A stretch of DNA of 64,000 nt from Clostridiales bacterium CCNA10 (GCA_003573975.1 AP018533.1:1178001-1242000); one strand, 5' to 3'; shown: positions 8,595 to 17,906, counted from the first letter of the stretch. Numbers and translations: made by a program. The notes: generated by a model not told the origin, from the letters alone.

Positions 8595-9590
8595 TCACTC
8601 CATCGTTCCGTAGCGGATCGGCACATGGATGCTGCCCAGATCCCGCACCGTCTGTTCCCCGGACGCCCAGACCGGCTTCAGGTCCACCCGGATGATTTGG
8701 GGATTTTCATAGGTCTTGAAATAGTAGACCTTGTTCGGAAGGTCGATCATGGAAGTGTACTGGGTGTAGTCAAAGGTCCCGTTGGCCGTCTTTACCACGC
8801 CGTTGGGCAGGGTGACGCCCTCCAGGATGTGAAAGCCTGCAATAACGGCTTCCTGCATGGTCTCCGGCTGCACCATATGGAGCTTCTGGAACGCGGTCCT
8901 GACGAAACGGGCGGGTGGTGTGTAGCCCCCGGGCAGGACGCTCGTTCCGGCGGCCTGCCCAAAAGGCTCCATCCGGAAACCACCCCAATCCGCCTGCTCC
9001 GTCTGCTCCGGCGCGGCTCCAATGTAGCTGCGTAAATTCGTCATCTGCCAGGGGAAATCCGGGCTGTTGGTCAGAACGCCCACCGGGTTTTCATAGGCGT
9101 TCAGCCCCTGTTTGGTCTGCTCCACCACGAGGCTTTTGCCGGACAGGTCGGTGAAGATCCAGTGCAGCGGCGCGACGGTCCCGGTCAGTTTGTCCTGAAG
9201 CCCCACCAGGGTGATGTCGGCCAGAAGCTCCCGGAGGTCGTCCAGAGAGGCGCAGAGGCCGAGGACATAGTGCAAAAAGTCCAGGGCTGGGACCTGCGCC
9301 TTGCCGCTCTGTTGGGAGAACGGCGGGAAGTCGGCATATCCCTTAAAGTACAGCGCGCCGCCCGCAAGCCCCTTTTCATTGACGCCATCAAACAGGACAT
9401 AGAGATTTTTGAAGTGGCGGCTGATCCCCGCGACCGCGTACCGGTCAGTGAGCTGCCTGCCCAGCGTGTTTTCCCAGGTGGAGCCGGCGGGAAAGACCGC
9501 AAGGCGCGGGTCCAGAATGTAGTGGAAATCCATTGTCCGGCCAAACACATTTTCATGCTGCTGATTTAAGAAATTGATTGCAGTACACAT
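8595..9590 (-). CDS. Choloylglycine hydrolase / linear amide C-N hydrolase family enzyme
   Basis: A 331-residue Ntn-hydrolase beginning Met-Cys, with Cys2 as the expected nucleophile after Met removal. Other family positions are present: Arg18 and Asp21 in GRTMDF, an Asn in VLTNSPDFPWQ, and an Arg in RFVRTAF. The family includes bile-salt hydrolases, penicillin V acylases and acyl-homoserine-lactone acylases. The loop NEKGLAGGALYFKGYADF differs from the common bile-salt hydrolase NEKGL-AGLNFP form, so the substrate is uncertain. No signal peptide is seen, so it is cytoplasmic. It lies between the acetyltransferase and the DUF308 gene, same strand. Confidence 0.87.
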   Translation of the reverse strand: MCTAINFLNQQHENVFGRTMDFHYILDPRLAVFPAGSTWENTLGRQLTDRYAVAGISRHFKNLYVLFDGVNEKGLAGGALYFKGYADFPPFSQQSGKAQVPALDFLHYVLGLCASLDDLRELLADITLVGLQDKLTGTVAPLHWIFTDLSGKSLVVEQTKQGLNAYENPVGVLTNSPDFPWQMTNLRSYIGAAPEQTEQADWGGFRMEPFGQAAGTSVLPGGYTPPARFVRTAFQKLHMVQPETMQEAVIAGFHILEGVTLPNGVVKTANGTFDYTQYTSMIDLPNKVYYFKTYENPQIIRVDLKPVWASGEQTVRDLGSIHVPIRYGTME

Positions 9591-9650
9591 AAAAGAAACC
9601 CTCCAATTTTTGAGTCTTGATGGACCGCCCTGTTTTACCGTCAGGGCGTT

Positions 9651-10193
9651 TTACCATTTATAGCCCACATCGCTGAACGCCAGCACAAGGCTGTCGATCC
9701 CCAGCAGGATCAGATAGGCCCCGATGACAAAGCCCATGGACAGGAACGCGAGGGCCGGCTGGAGCAGCATGAGGAAGCCGAGCACCAGCCCGATGATGTT
9801 CAGGATCAGGCTGAAATAGTAGTACCCGCTGCCGGCCACATACCGGATGATCCCCAAGTGGGTCAGGCGGGAGATGCAGTGCATGATGAACCATAGGGGG
9901 AAGAAGATCGTCAGCGCCCAGGCCGCGGCGCCGGGATAGACCATCACCAGCAAACCCGCGATCACGCTCAAAATGCCGCTGACCAGAGCTACTACCGGCC
10001 CGAAGCCGGTATGACGCTCCATCTTCACATAGAACACAATATCCGCAATCCCTGTGATAAGGGCGAACACGCCGTAGACCAGCACGGCGCCGGTCAGCAC
10101 GCTGCCCGGCCTCAGAAAAGTGAAGATGCCCAGCACGATCAGCAGAATGCCGATCATCAGTTCCATCCATCCAAATTTAGAGCGACGCCTCAT
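9651..10193 (-). CDS. DUF308 (HdeD-like) membrane protein
   Basis: A 180-residue protein made almost wholly of hydrophobic helices, about six, with the GILLIVLGIFTFLRPG and GFLMLLQPALAFLSMG repeats of the DUF308/HdeD family. The family is membrane-bound and of poorly known role; HdeD is linked to acid stress in Escherichia coli. The start at 10193 overlaps the end of the upstream gene by 17 bases, so the two are probably translated together. Confidence 0.8.
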   Translation of the reverse strand: MRRRSKFGWMELMIGILLIVLGIFTFLRPGSVLTGAVLVYGVFALITGIADIVFYVKMERHTGFGPVVALVSGILSVIAGLLVMVYPGAAAWALTIFFPLWFIMHCISRLTHLGIIRYVAGSGYYYFSLILNIIGLVLGFLMLLQPALAFLSMGFVIGAYLILLGIDSLVLAFSDVGYKW

Positions 10194-10626
10194 TTTGCTC
10201 AACCTCCGTTTCCTTTCCCCGCGGTATATCCTGCGCGCTGACTGCTTCCAGGGAGAGAAGCAGGGCGTGATTGGCGGCCTGCGCCGCGAAATCCAGTGAG
10301 TATTCCGCCAGCAGTAGGGCCTCCTCTGCGGACAGCCCCCGGCGCCAGACTTCGGAGAACGGGCCGTCCTGCTCCGCACGCTCCCGGTCGATGAACGCCT
10401 CTATCGTCTCATAGGAGGACGCCAGTTTCCCGACCATGGGAGAGCGGCTGAACTTCAACTTTGTCTGGAACGCCAGACGGTCCGCTTCATTTTTCTGCCG
10501 CAGGCGGGCCAACTCCTGGCCGAGTTGTTCGCGGCTTGCCGTTTCGCTGAGCTGGATGCTCCCGTGGAGCAGCCCGAACTCCCGGTCCAGTTCATACAGT
10601 TTCGCGGACAGAATTTCATGTGACAT
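10177..10626 (-). CDS. Hypothetical protein, soluble and helical
   Basis: A 149-residue protein I do not recognise. It is rich in charged residues and Ala/Leu and looks mostly helical, with a possible coiled-coil stretch (TASREQLGQELARLRQKNEAD). There is no signal peptide or membrane segment. The ATG at 10626 is preferred over an in-frame GTG at 10635 because GAGGTG lies 6 bases before it. It overlaps the DUF308 gene, which suggests a joint role. Confidence 0.7.
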   Translation of the reverse strand: MSHEILSAKLYELDREFGLLHGSIQLSETASREQLGQELARLRQKNEADRLAFQTKLKFSRSPMVGKLASSYETIEAFIDRERAEQDGPFSEVWRRGLSAEEALLLAEYSLDFAAQAANHALLLSLEAVSAQDIPRGKETEVEQNEASL

Positions 10627-10714
10627 GATCCGCACCTCTTTTCCCTTTTCATGCTTTTATTTTAATCAGGGCGGGGGGCTGGAACAATAGCCAGAAAATG
10701 AAGTGTGTATTGAC

Positions 10715-10756
10715 AGAAATGCCGGAGTGTAAAACTTTTTTACACTCCGGCATTTC
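10715..10756 (-). terminator. Perfect 20-bp hairpin, terminator of the TetR gene
   Basis: Arms of 20 bases (10715-10734 and 10737-10756) match perfectly around a 2-base centre. It lies 15 bases past the stop of the minus-strand TetR gene and before the next minus-strand gene, so it most likely separates the two transcription units. Confidence 0.75.
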
Positions 10757-10771
10757 TATAAAAAGAGAGGG

Positions 10772-11308
10772 TTATTGTCTGGGGGAGATCTCCCCCGCAA
10801 CAAGCTGATGGACAATATGAACGATGTGGTCTAAATCGCCGCTGTCAGCCTCGGTCCAGTTTTTGAGGAGGCCGAGGACCGCCTGACTGTGGTAGCGCAT
10901 CACAAGTTTCAAGTCCGCATGGCTGCATTGAGCGTACAGGCCGCGTTTTTCCACCACCCGCAGGAAAAATGTGAAAAGTTGTTCCTCCACCATCCGCTCA
11001 ATCTCATCCCGGTAGTTGGTTTGAAGGCCGTGCTCCACATAGGGGCGGGCGTTCAGTGCCAGCAGGAACAGGCAGCGCAGCCCCTTTTCTGCGTTCCCTT
11101 GGGTAAGCGTTTCCTCGACCATCTTATCCGTGCCGCGCTCCAGGACCCATTTCAACAGGTCTGGAATATCTTCAAAATGATAGTAAAAGGTCTGCCGGGT
11201 GATGCTGCATTCATCCACGATGTCTTTCACCGTCAGTTTTTTGACCTTCTTTTGCATCAGAAGCCGCTTCACGGCCTCTGCAATCAGTTCCTTTGTGTCA
11301 ACTGCCAC
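10772..11308 (-). CDS. TetR/AcrR-family regulator
   Basis: About 178 residues. The N-terminal HTH is clear: LTVKDIVDECSITRQTFYYHFEDIPDLL. The C-terminal half resembles the DhaS-like TetR C-terminal domain (TetR_C_8 type) but has no readable ligand site. I favour the GTG at 11308, 10 bases after GGAGG; a GTG at 11320 is in frame but sits within the ribosome site. It may control its own gene or the minus-strand genes after it; no clear operator is seen. Confidence 0.85.
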   Translation of the reverse strand: MAVDTKELIAEAVKRLLMQKKVKKLTVKDIVDECSITRQTFYYHFEDIPDLLKWVLERGTDKMVEETLTQGNAEKGLRCLFLLALNARPYVEHGLQTNYRDEIERMVEEQLFTFFLRVVEKRGLYAQCSHADLKLVMRYHSQAVLGLLKNWTEADSGDLDHIVHIVHQLVAGEISPRQ

Positions 11309-11394
11309 CCGGACATACACCTCCGTTTACTGCTTTGAAAATATTATACACAGTAACCGCAAAATTCACAAGATGCCGTTACTCTGAACAGCGG

Positions 11395-12402
11395 CTAAGG
11401 CGTATCAAGGCGGAGACGCTCTAAATGTTTCATGCGCCGGTACTCCAGCGGGGACATGCCGAATTGCTTTTTGAAAACGGATGCAAATTTGCTCTGGTTG
11501 ATGTATCCGACCCGTTCCGCCACCTCAGATACCGAAAGTCGGCTGCCCGTCAACAATTCCGCGGATTTTCTCATTCTGACCTCCCGGAGATACGCCGATA
11601 TGTTTTGCCCGAAGACGCCGCGAAAATAATTCTTCATACTGGTTTCGCTGATAGAAAACCTCGCGGCCAGTTCCCATGCCGGATGATACTGCCGCAGGTC
11701 GGCTGTGATGATCTGTTCCACCTGTTTTGCAATGCTCACCTGCGTTTCTGTAAAATAGGCGCAGACTTGGGACGGAGGGATTTCCTTCTGCGCCATCAAC
11801 AGCGAAAACAGCGCCAGGGAATAGATCTTCATCTGCATTACAGCAAAGGGCATAGGCTCATGATACAGTGACCATAGTTTTTTCAACAATTCTTCCGCGT
11901 CGGGGACAGCCTTGGAGATGTAGGTGCTTCCATTCCGGCAGTACCGCTCCACAACGCAGTGAAAGTCAAGTCCGAATTCCTCCAGAAGCCATGCGCTCTG
12001 CGCTGCAAGCGTATCAAGCTCTATAAAGAACTCCAGCCCCTCGTAGATGCGGCGTGGATAGACATACTGCCTTTGAGCAAAATGCTCTGTCAGGGATAGA
12101 TCCCCATCCGTCACATACACAAAATTTCCGTTGTTCAGAATGATCTCACAGCGCCCAGTAACGCAGTAGTTCAGAAGCAGCGGCCCTTTTTCCTCGGAGC
12201 CCTCTCCGCACAGATCCGGTGCTGTCCAGAGCGGAGCGTTTACTGAGATATAGGCCAGCGTCAATCCCGAGAAAAGCGGGAAAAATGTCACAGAGCCTTT
12301 TCCATCCTTCCCATTTAGAAAAAGTCCCGCGCTGTATTCTCTCCGTTCGATAGATATTCCGGGAACTTCAACGCATTTTCGGATGATTTCATCAATGTTC
12401 AT
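11395..12402 (-). CDS. AraC-family regulator divergent from ECF module B1
   Basis: A 335-residue protein with an N-terminal sensing domain and a C-terminal double HTH (about residues 225-325) ending SKFASVFKKQFGMSPLEYRRMKHL. It is about as long as, and clearly a paralogue of, 15404-16369: both share FFPLFSG/FHPLFPG, LLINYCV/GR and AYLREVRM-like segments. It points away from the ECF operon starting at 12602, with the shared palindrome between, the usual layout of a local activator with its target. The substrate it senses is probably that of the module; this is inference. Confidence 0.9.
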   Translation of the reverse strand: MNIDEIIRKCVEVPGISIERREYSAGLFLNGKDGKGSVTFFPLFSGLTLAYISVNAPLWTAPDLCGEGSEEKGPLLLNYCVTGRCEIILNNGNFVYVTDGDLSLTEHFAQRQYVYPRRIYEGLEFFIELDTLAAQSAWLLEEFGLDFHCVVERYCRNGSTYISKAVPDAEELLKKLWSLYHEPMPFAVMQMKIYSLALFSLLMAQKEIPPSQVCAYFTETQVSIAKQVEQIITADLRQYHPAWELAARFSISETSMKNYFRGVFGQNISAYLREVRMRKSAELLTGSRLSVSEVAERVGYINQSKFASVFKKQFGMSPLEYRRMKHLERLRLDTP

Positions 12403-12563
12403 AGGTACACACTTTCCTCTTGGATACTCAAGAAACGGAATGTTTTTTATCCATTATAGGCTTGGAATTTCTCATTCGTCAACCTAAAAACTCGATGTTG
12501 ATTGGAGCTAAAAAGTTGTTCGGTTGTAGAAACACCAATCTGGGTGTGGTATTCTATAACGAG

Positions 12564-12579
12564 GTTAGAATACGCTAAC
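12564..12579 (+). promoter_or_regulatory. Shared operator palindrome before ECF module B1
   Basis: GTTAGAATACGCTAAC, extended by one more pair to GGTTAG...CTAACC. It ends 22 bases before the S-component start. A TATTCT -10-like element lies at 12550-12555. It fits the GTTAGC-N4-GCTAAC pattern with one mismatch in the left arm. Confidence 0.75.
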
Positions 12580-12601
12580 CAAAAAGTGCGGAGGTGTACT
12601 T

Positions 12602-13186
12602 ATGAGTAACAAACTTCAGGCAAAAGACTTGATCAGCCTTGGACTGTTTACGGTCCTGTATTTTGTCATCGGCTGCTGTGTCGCAATCCCCATCGGGTTT
12701 GTGCCAATTTTCCTTCCCGTCCTGGGGGCGCTATGGGCACTGATCACCGGCATCCCATTCATGCTGTTCCTGACAAGGGTGAAAAAGTTCGGGATGGTCA
12801 CCATTATGGGCATTTTGAGCGGCCTGCTGATGGGGTTGACCGGCATGGGCTTCTGGGGCGTCCCCCTGGGGGCTGTTTTTGGACTGCTGGGTGATTTGAT
12901 TTTGAAATCCGGCGGCTATAAGAGCGCCAAGAAGAGCCTGCTGGGGTATGCGGTGTTCAGCCTCTGGATGGTGGGTACCTATATCCCCATGTATTTTATG
13001 GTGGAAGACTCCTGGGCGAGTTTTGCGGCCAGCTTCGGAGCGGAATATGCGGATCAGGTAATGGCTGTCATGCCGATGTGGAGTATAATCCTGGTAATTG
13101 CAGGAATCTTTGTGTTCGCCATTTTCGGTGGACTGCTGGGCAAGGCTCTCTTGAAAAAGCACTTTGCCAAGGCGGGCATTGCGTAA
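12602..13186 (+). CDS. ECF transporter S component, MptD/Trep_Strep-like (module B1)
   Basis: A 194-residue membrane protein with about six hydrophobic helices, which would bind the substrate. It opens MSNKLQAKDLISLGLFT, has a FMLFLTRVKKFGMVTIMG loop and ends LLKKHFAKAGIA. The same end (KHFxKAGI) occurs in the S components at 16591 and 32390. The family resembles the MptD-type putative S components; the substrate is unknown. Its stop TAA overlaps the EcfT start (TAATG), so it is coupled to the module. The ribosome site GGAGGTG lies 8 bases before the ATG. Confidence 0.85.
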   Translation: MSNKLQAKDLISLGLFTVLYFVIGCCVAIPIGFVPIFLPVLGALWALITGIPFMLFLTRVKKFGMVTIMGILSGLLMGLTGMGFWGVPLGAVFGLLGDLILKSGGYKSAKKSLLGYAVFSLWMVGTYIPMYFMVEDSWASFAASFGAEYADQVMAVMPMWSIILVIAGIFVFAIFGGLLGKALLKKHFAKAGIA

Positions 13187-13944
13187 TGAGCAGCGCATCA
13201 TACCCCACAGTAACAGCAAGCAAGAAAAGCATCCAACTGGACCCGCGCACCAAGCTGCTTCTTCTGCTGACCATCACCACCCTGATGTTCAGTACCAGCA
13301 ACGAGGGGATCATGAATTTGATAAAGCCACTTTTGAGCCTCGTCCCATTTATCCTGATCCTCTCCGAGCGACGCTTTCAGACGGCGGCAAAGTACCTGAT
13401 TTTGTATGCGGCCTGTTTTGCGCTGGAGCGTGTGGCCCTGATCTGGGCGAGCGGGCTTTTCTCCTTTGTCCTGCTGGCGGTCACATCCATCATGACCCGC
13501 TTTGCACCCGGTATCATGATGGGCGCCTATCTGATTGCGTCCACATCGGTGAGCGAATTCATTGGAGCCATGGAGCGGATGCACCTGACGGAGAAGATCG
13601 TGATCCCGCTGTCGGTGATTTTCCGCTTCTTTCCCACCGTCAGCGAGGAGTATCAGGCCATCCGGGACGCTATGAAGATGCGCGGGATACGCTTCGGAGG
13701 AAAGAATCCGTTCCTAATGGTCGAGTACCGGCTGGTACCGCTTATTGTATCCGTGGTCAAAATCGGGGATGAACTTTCCGCTGCCGCCTTAACGCGGGGT
13801 CTTGGGGCTCCAGGAAGGCGTACCAACTTGTGCCGGATTGGGTTTCATGTACAGGATCTTATGGCGGCGCTGTTCTGCGTCGCCTGCTTCGCTCTGTTTC
13901 TGCTCCGGCCGCAGATCGCTTTTTGGGGAGGTGTCAGAGGATGA
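13186..13944 (+). CDS. ecfT: EcfT transmembrane protein (module B1)
   Basis: A 252-residue membrane protein starting at the ATG that overlaps the S-component stop by one base; the frame extends upstream but that would lie inside the S gene. After a soluble start (LDPRTKLLLLLTITTLMF, typical of EcfT) there are about five helices. The coupling motifs are MKMRGIRFGG and ALTRGLGAPGRRT. The stop overlaps the ATPase start by 4 bases (ATGA). The stretch FFPTVSEEYQAIRDAMKMRG is close to that of 17169-17906. Confidence 0.92.
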   Translation: MSSASYPTVTASKKSIQLDPRTKLLLLLTITTLMFSTSNEGIMNLIKPLLSLVPFILILSERRFQTAAKYLILYAACFALERVALIWASGLFSFVLLAVTSIMTRFAPGIMMGAYLIASTSVSEFIGAMERMHLTEKIVIPLSVIFRFFPTVSEEYQAIRDAMKMRGIRFGGKNPFLMVEYRLVPLIVSVVKIGDELSAAALTRGLGAPGRRTNLCRIGFHVQDLMAALFCVACFALFLLRPQIAFWGGVRG

Positions 13945-15407
13945 TTCAGATTGACCATGTGACCTTCTCTTATGGAGAAGAAACGGAGCATACCGGTGGT
14001 GTTCGGGACATTGAGCTTCAGATCAAGCGCGGCGAGTTTGCCGTGCTCTGCGGCGAGAGCGGCTGCGGAAAAACCACGATCACACGCTTGATCAACGGCC
14101 TGATCCCCCATTATTACGAAGGGAAGATGAGCGGCGGCGTGTGGGTCAACGGGGCTGAAGTGTCAAAACAACCGCTCTATGATACGGCGAAAATCGTGGG
14201 CAGCGTGTTCCAAAACCCGCGTTCCCAGTTTTTTAATGTAGATACAACCAGCGAGATCACCTTTGGCTGTGAAAATCTGGGCCAGCCGGCAGAAACAATC
14301 CGGGCGCGGCTGGAGAGGACGGTCCGTGATTTCCGATTGGAAAAGCTGATGGACCGGAATATCTTCCACCTCTCCGGAGGAGAGAAACAAAAAGTTGCCT
14401 GCGCCGGCGTTTCGATCATGGAGCCGGAGGTACTGGTACTGGATGAGCCATCCTCCAATCTGGATGCGGCATCCATTTCCGACCTGCGGAAAACCCTGGC
14501 TTTCTGGAAAGGCCAAGGGAAAACCATCGTCGTATCGGAACACAGGCTCTATTATCTCCGTGGTCTGGCGGATCGTTTTATTTATATGAAGGGCGGCAAA
14601 ATCACACGGGAATATACTTCGGAGGAATTTAAAGGCCTGTCGGAGCAAGCCCGGACGGAAATGGGGCTACGCACTTTCGCCCTGGAACAATTACAACCGC
14701 CGCAAACACCGCAATGCACAGGGACGGAACTGGAGCTGAAGCAGTTCCGCTTTGCGTATCCCCATGGATCGGCAATCCTGCACATACAGGATTGCACTAT
14801 TCCGGCCGGCCGCATTGTAGGCATCATTGGTAATAACGGGGCTGGCAAGTCCACCTTTTCCCGGTGCTTCTGCGGGCTGGAGAAGCAATGCGGCGAGGTA
14901 ATCTGGAACGGCAAGCGATACCGTCCGAAAGATCGGCTGAACACCTGCTATATGGTCATGCAAGAGGTAAACCATCAGCTCTTTACAGAAACAGTCCTGG
15001 ACGAAGTGTTGATCAGCATGGAGGAGCCGGATACAAAACAGGCAGAGGAAATCCTGTCCCGGCTGGATCTCCTCCCGTTCAGAGACAGGCACCCCATGTC
15101 GCTTTCCAGCGGGCAGAAACAGAGGGTGGCCATCGCATCCGCCATTGCGTCAAAGCGGTCTATTCTCTTTTTTGACGAACCCACCAGCGGCCTTGATTAC
15201 CGGCACATGAAAGAGGTCGCCGCTGTTTTGCGGCAGCTCAGCACGGAAGGCGTCACTGTTTATGTGATCACACACGATCTGGAACTGCTGCTGGACTGCT
15301 GCACGGACATCATCCATTTCGCCCAGGGAAACATTGCCGGCCAATATCCTATGGATGCGGGCGGCCTTTCAAGGGTCTGCGCTTATTTTATGGGAAGCGG
15401 CGCCTAA
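13941..15407 (+). CDS. Double-domain ECF ATPase (module B1)
   Basis: A 488-residue chain with two ABC domains. Domain 1 has Walker A GESGCGKTT, Q-loop VFQNPRSQFFNVD, signature LSGGEKQK and VLDEPSSNLD. Domain 2 has GNNGAGKST, signature LSSGQKQR (Ser in place of the second residue Gly) and FFDEPTSGLD. The Q-loop text FQNPRSQFF is shared with 502-1884 and 17912-19408. It overlaps EcfT by 4 bases. The stop converges with the minus-strand AraC gene, overlapping it by 4 bases. Confidence 0.93.
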   Translation: MIQIDHVTFSYGEETEHTGGVRDIELQIKRGEFAVLCGESGCGKTTITRLINGLIPHYYEGKMSGGVWVNGAEVSKQPLYDTAKIVGSVFQNPRSQFFNVDTTSEITFGCENLGQPAETIRARLERTVRDFRLEKLMDRNIFHLSGGEKQKVACAGVSIMEPEVLVLDEPSSNLDAASISDLRKTLAFWKGQGKTIVVSEHRLYYLRGLADRFIYMKGGKITREYTSEEFKGLSEQARTEMGLRTFALEQLQPPQTPQCTGTELELKQFRFAYPHGSAILHIQDCTIPAGRIVGIIGNNGAGKSTFSRCFCGLEKQCGEVIWNGKRYRPKDRLNTCYMVMQEVNHQLFTETVLDEVLISMEEPDTKQAEEILSRLDLLPFRDRHPMSLSSGQKQRVAIASAIASKRSILFFDEPTSGLDYRHMKEVAAVLRQLSTEGVTVYVITHDLELLLDCCTDIIHFAQGNIAGQYPMDAGGLSRVCAYFMGSGA

Positions 15408-16369
15408 AGTGTGGACAGCTTCTGTGCGCGCCGGTACTCCAACGGGGACATGCCGAATTGCTTCTTGAATACCGCTGCAAACTTTCCCTGATTGGAATAG
15501 CCAATCTGCTCCGCGATTTCCGCAATGGGGCGGCTGGTGTCCTCTAAAAATTCAGCGGCGGCTTTCATACGGGCCTCCCGCAGATAGGTGGAGATGTTCT
15601 GGCCGTACACCCCACGGAAGTAGTTTTTCAAGCTGGTTTCTCCAACGGAGAATTTTTCCGCCAGCAGACGCACGGGGATATGTTTCCGGAGATCTGCGGT
15701 GAGGATTTGTTCTGCTTTTTTGGCGATCCCCACCTGAAGTTCCGTATAAAAGCCGCAGGTTTTTGAAGGGCGCGGCTCTGTATGGAGCAGTTCGTAAATC
15801 AGTTCCAGCGTATAGATGCGCAGATAAAAGAGAGACGGCTGCTCCGACAGTGCCCAGAGTTTGTGGAAAATGGCGGTAAGTGTGCTGTCCGCCTCGTTGA
15901 TATAGGTCTTTTGTCTGCGGCAATAGTTCTCACGCAGCAGAGTAAAATCCAGCTCAAAAGCGGACATCAGTTCCTGGGCGTGATGAGAGAGCTGTTCTAT
16001 ATCAAAATAGATTTTAATGCCCTGATAAAGCCTTGTTGGGAAAATATAGCCGTCCTGGGCCGTCTGCTCACTGACGGCAAAATCATTTTCCTTCAGGTAT
16101 ATGTAGGCTCCGTCATCCAGAAGAAGCTCACTTCTTCCTGCAACGCAGTAATTGATCAGCAGGGGCCGCAGCTCGGCATTGGCCTCGGACTCCGGCCAGT
16201 TTGACGCGTTTACCTGAATAAACGCCAGGGTCACACCGGGAAAGAGCGGGTGGAAGACCATCCTTCCGCGGCCGTCCTCCTGCTCCAAAAGAAGTTCGCT
16301 GCTATTTGGGCCGCTTTTCCACTCTACGCCCAAAACGGTATCACTGTTTTTCAGGATGCTTTCCATCAT
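15404..16369 (-). CDS. AraC-family regulator divergent from ECF module B2
   Basis: About 321 residues, a paralogue of 11395-12402. The C-terminal double HTH ends GYSNQGKFAAVFKKQFGMSPLEYRR. The start is not certain: I use the ATG ATG at 16364-16369 because it aligns with the paralogue, though the GGGGG purine stretch is about 16 bases away; a TTG further up is possible. Its promoter region faces module B2 with the shared palindrome at 16543 between them, repeating the arrangement of module B1. Confidence 0.88.
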   Translation of the reverse strand: MMESILKNSDTVLGVEWKSGPNSSELLLEQEDGRGRMVFHPLFPGVTLAFIQVNASNWPESEANAELRPLLINYCVAGRSELLLDDGAYIYLKENDFAVSEQTAQDGYIFPTRLYQGIKIYFDIEQLSHHAQELMSAFELDFTLLRENYCRRQKTYINEADSTLTAIFHKLWALSEQPSLFYLRIYTLELIYELLHTEPRPSKTCGFYTELQVGIAKKAEQILTADLRKHIPVRLLAEKFSVGETSLKNYFRGVYGQNISTYLREARMKAAAEFLEDTSRPIAEIAEQIGYSNQGKFAAVFKKQFGMSPLEYRRAQKLSTL

Positions 16370-16542
16370 GTCGCGCAACAAATTTTCCCCCTTTCGCGGC
16401 AAAATGATTGAGTTTATTATAGGCCGTCCCCTTTTAGGGGTCAATCATCAAACAACGGGAAAGAGAAAACTCCTTGCTATTCGGGCCTAAACTGTCGGTA
16501 TGTGCATAGAAGCGTGATTTGATCTGTGCTACTATTACGACG

Positions 16543-16558
16543 GTTAGCGTTGTCTAAT
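16543..16558 (+). promoter_or_regulatory. Shared operator palindrome before ECF module B2
   Basis: GTTAGCGTTGTCTAAT: the left arm GTTAGC is exact, the right arm has two mismatches to GCTAAC. It ends 32 bases before the S-component start, and TACTAT (16530-16535) is a possible -10. Confidence 0.65.
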
Positions 16559-16590
16559 CCGAAAATCAATCATGTGTAGGAGGATTCTCA

Positions 16591-17169
16591 ATGAACAGGC
16601 TTCAAGGGAAAGACTTAATCAACATCGGTATTTTTACGGCGATCTACTTTATCGTGATCTTTGCCGCGGCATCTATTGGCTTTATCCCTATTTTCATCCC
16701 GCTCATCAGTGTGATCGTTCCGCTGGTCGGCGGCATCCCCATGATGCTGTTTTTCTCCAAAATTAAAAAGTTTGGTATGCTGACTATCTGCGGCCTGCTG
16801 CTCGGTATTATTATGCTGCTTACCGGAATGGGCTACTGGTGCATCCCAACCGGCCTGATTTTTGGATTGATCTCTGATTTCATGATGAAGGGCTGCGGCT
16901 ACAAAAACGCCAAGCGCGAAGTCTTGATCCACGGCGTTTTCTCCATGTGGGTGATCGGCGCGTTCATCCCTATTGTTGTGACACGGGACGCTTACTATCA
17001 AAATCTCCTTCCCGGCTATGGACAGGAATATGCAGACACGCTCATGGCCTATATGCCGGACTGGATTTTGCCGATGCTTCTGGTGGCGGCCTTTGTCAGC
17101 GGGCTGGTGGGCGGCCTGATTGGACGCAAAATTTTCAAAAAGCACTTTGAACGGGCGGGAATTGTATAA
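16591..17169 (+). CDS. ECF transporter S component (module B2)
   Basis: A 192-residue membrane protein, clearly a paralogue of the S component at 12602. It opens MNRLQGKDLINIGIFT and ends IFKKHFERAGIV, with the shared MLFFSKIKKFGMLTI loop. About six helices. A strong AGGAGG lies 8 bases before the ATG. The stop overlaps EcfT (TAATG). It would give the module its substrate specificity; the central region differs from the B1 copy, so the two may bind different or related compounds. Confidence 0.85.
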   Translation: MNRLQGKDLINIGIFTAIYFIVIFAAASIGFIPIFIPLISVIVPLVGGIPMMLFFSKIKKFGMLTICGLLLGIIMLLTGMGYWCIPTGLIFGLISDFMMKGCGYKNAKREVLIHGVFSMWVIGAFIPIVVTRDAYYQNLLPGYGQEYADTLMAYMPDWILPMLLVAAFVSGLVGGLIGRKIFKKHFERAGIV

Positions 17170-17906
17170 TGAGCCGCGAGCTTCTTGCCAGTCAGAAAAA
17201 CCACAGTGGGATTGTTTTAGATCCCCGCACAAAATTGGCGGTGCTGACCACCATAGCCGTTTTCATTTTGGGCGGCTCGTATGAAGGCGTCATGCAGTAT
17301 TACATCATTGTGCTGGCGGCGATCCCCCTGCTGCTTCTGCTCTTGGCAGGAAAATGGAAAGGCGCTGTTCTCTATCTCCTGATTTTTGGGGGAAGCCTCT
17401 GCTTGGAACTGTTTGGACTATCCTATCTGACCGGGGTTGCAAATTTTATCGCGGTTGCCATTGTGGGGCTGTTCCTCCGGTTTACGCCGGGAATTGTCAT
17501 GGGGTACTTCGTAGTCACGACCACAACCGTCAGCGAATTCGTGGCCGCTATGGAGCGGCTTCACCTGCCGCAGCAGATCACGATCCCCATGTCGGTCATG
17601 TTCCGCTTTTTCCCGACGGTGGCGGAAGAATGGAGCGCCATTGGGGACGCCATGCGGATGCGCGGCGTCCGCTTTGGCGGTGGAAAGGCCGGCTCTATTC
17701 TGGAATACCGCATGGTTCCCATGATGATCTGCTCCGTCAAGATTGGAGAAGAGTTGAGTGCGGCGGCACTGACCCGCGGCCTGGGCGGACCGGTCAAGCG
17801 GACCAACATCTGTAAAATCGGGTTTCGCGCACAGGATATTGTGTTGCTCCTGATCTGCCTTGGGGCATTTGCCGCGCAAGTCTATGTGTGGGCTGCAAGG
17901 GGGTGA
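17169..17906 (+). CDS. ecfT: EcfT transmembrane protein (module B2)
   Basis: A 245-residue scaffold with LDPRTKLAVLTTIAVFIL at the start, then about five helices and the two coupling motifs MRMRGVRFGG and ALTRGLGGPVKRT. It is a close paralogue of 13186-13944. It starts inside the S-component stop and ends 5 bases before the ATPase start. Confidence 0.92.
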   Translation: MSRELLASQKNHSGIVLDPRTKLAVLTTIAVFILGGSYEGVMQYYIIVLAAIPLLLLLLAGKWKGAVLYLLIFGGSLCLELFGLSYLTGVANFIAVAIVGLFLRFTPGIVMGYFVVTTTTVSEFVAAMERLHLPQQITIPMSVMFRFFPTVAEEWSAIGDAMRMRGVRFGGGKAGSILEYRMVPMMICSVKIGEELSAAALTRGLGGPVKRTNICKIGFRAQDIVLLLICLGAFAAQVYVWAARG

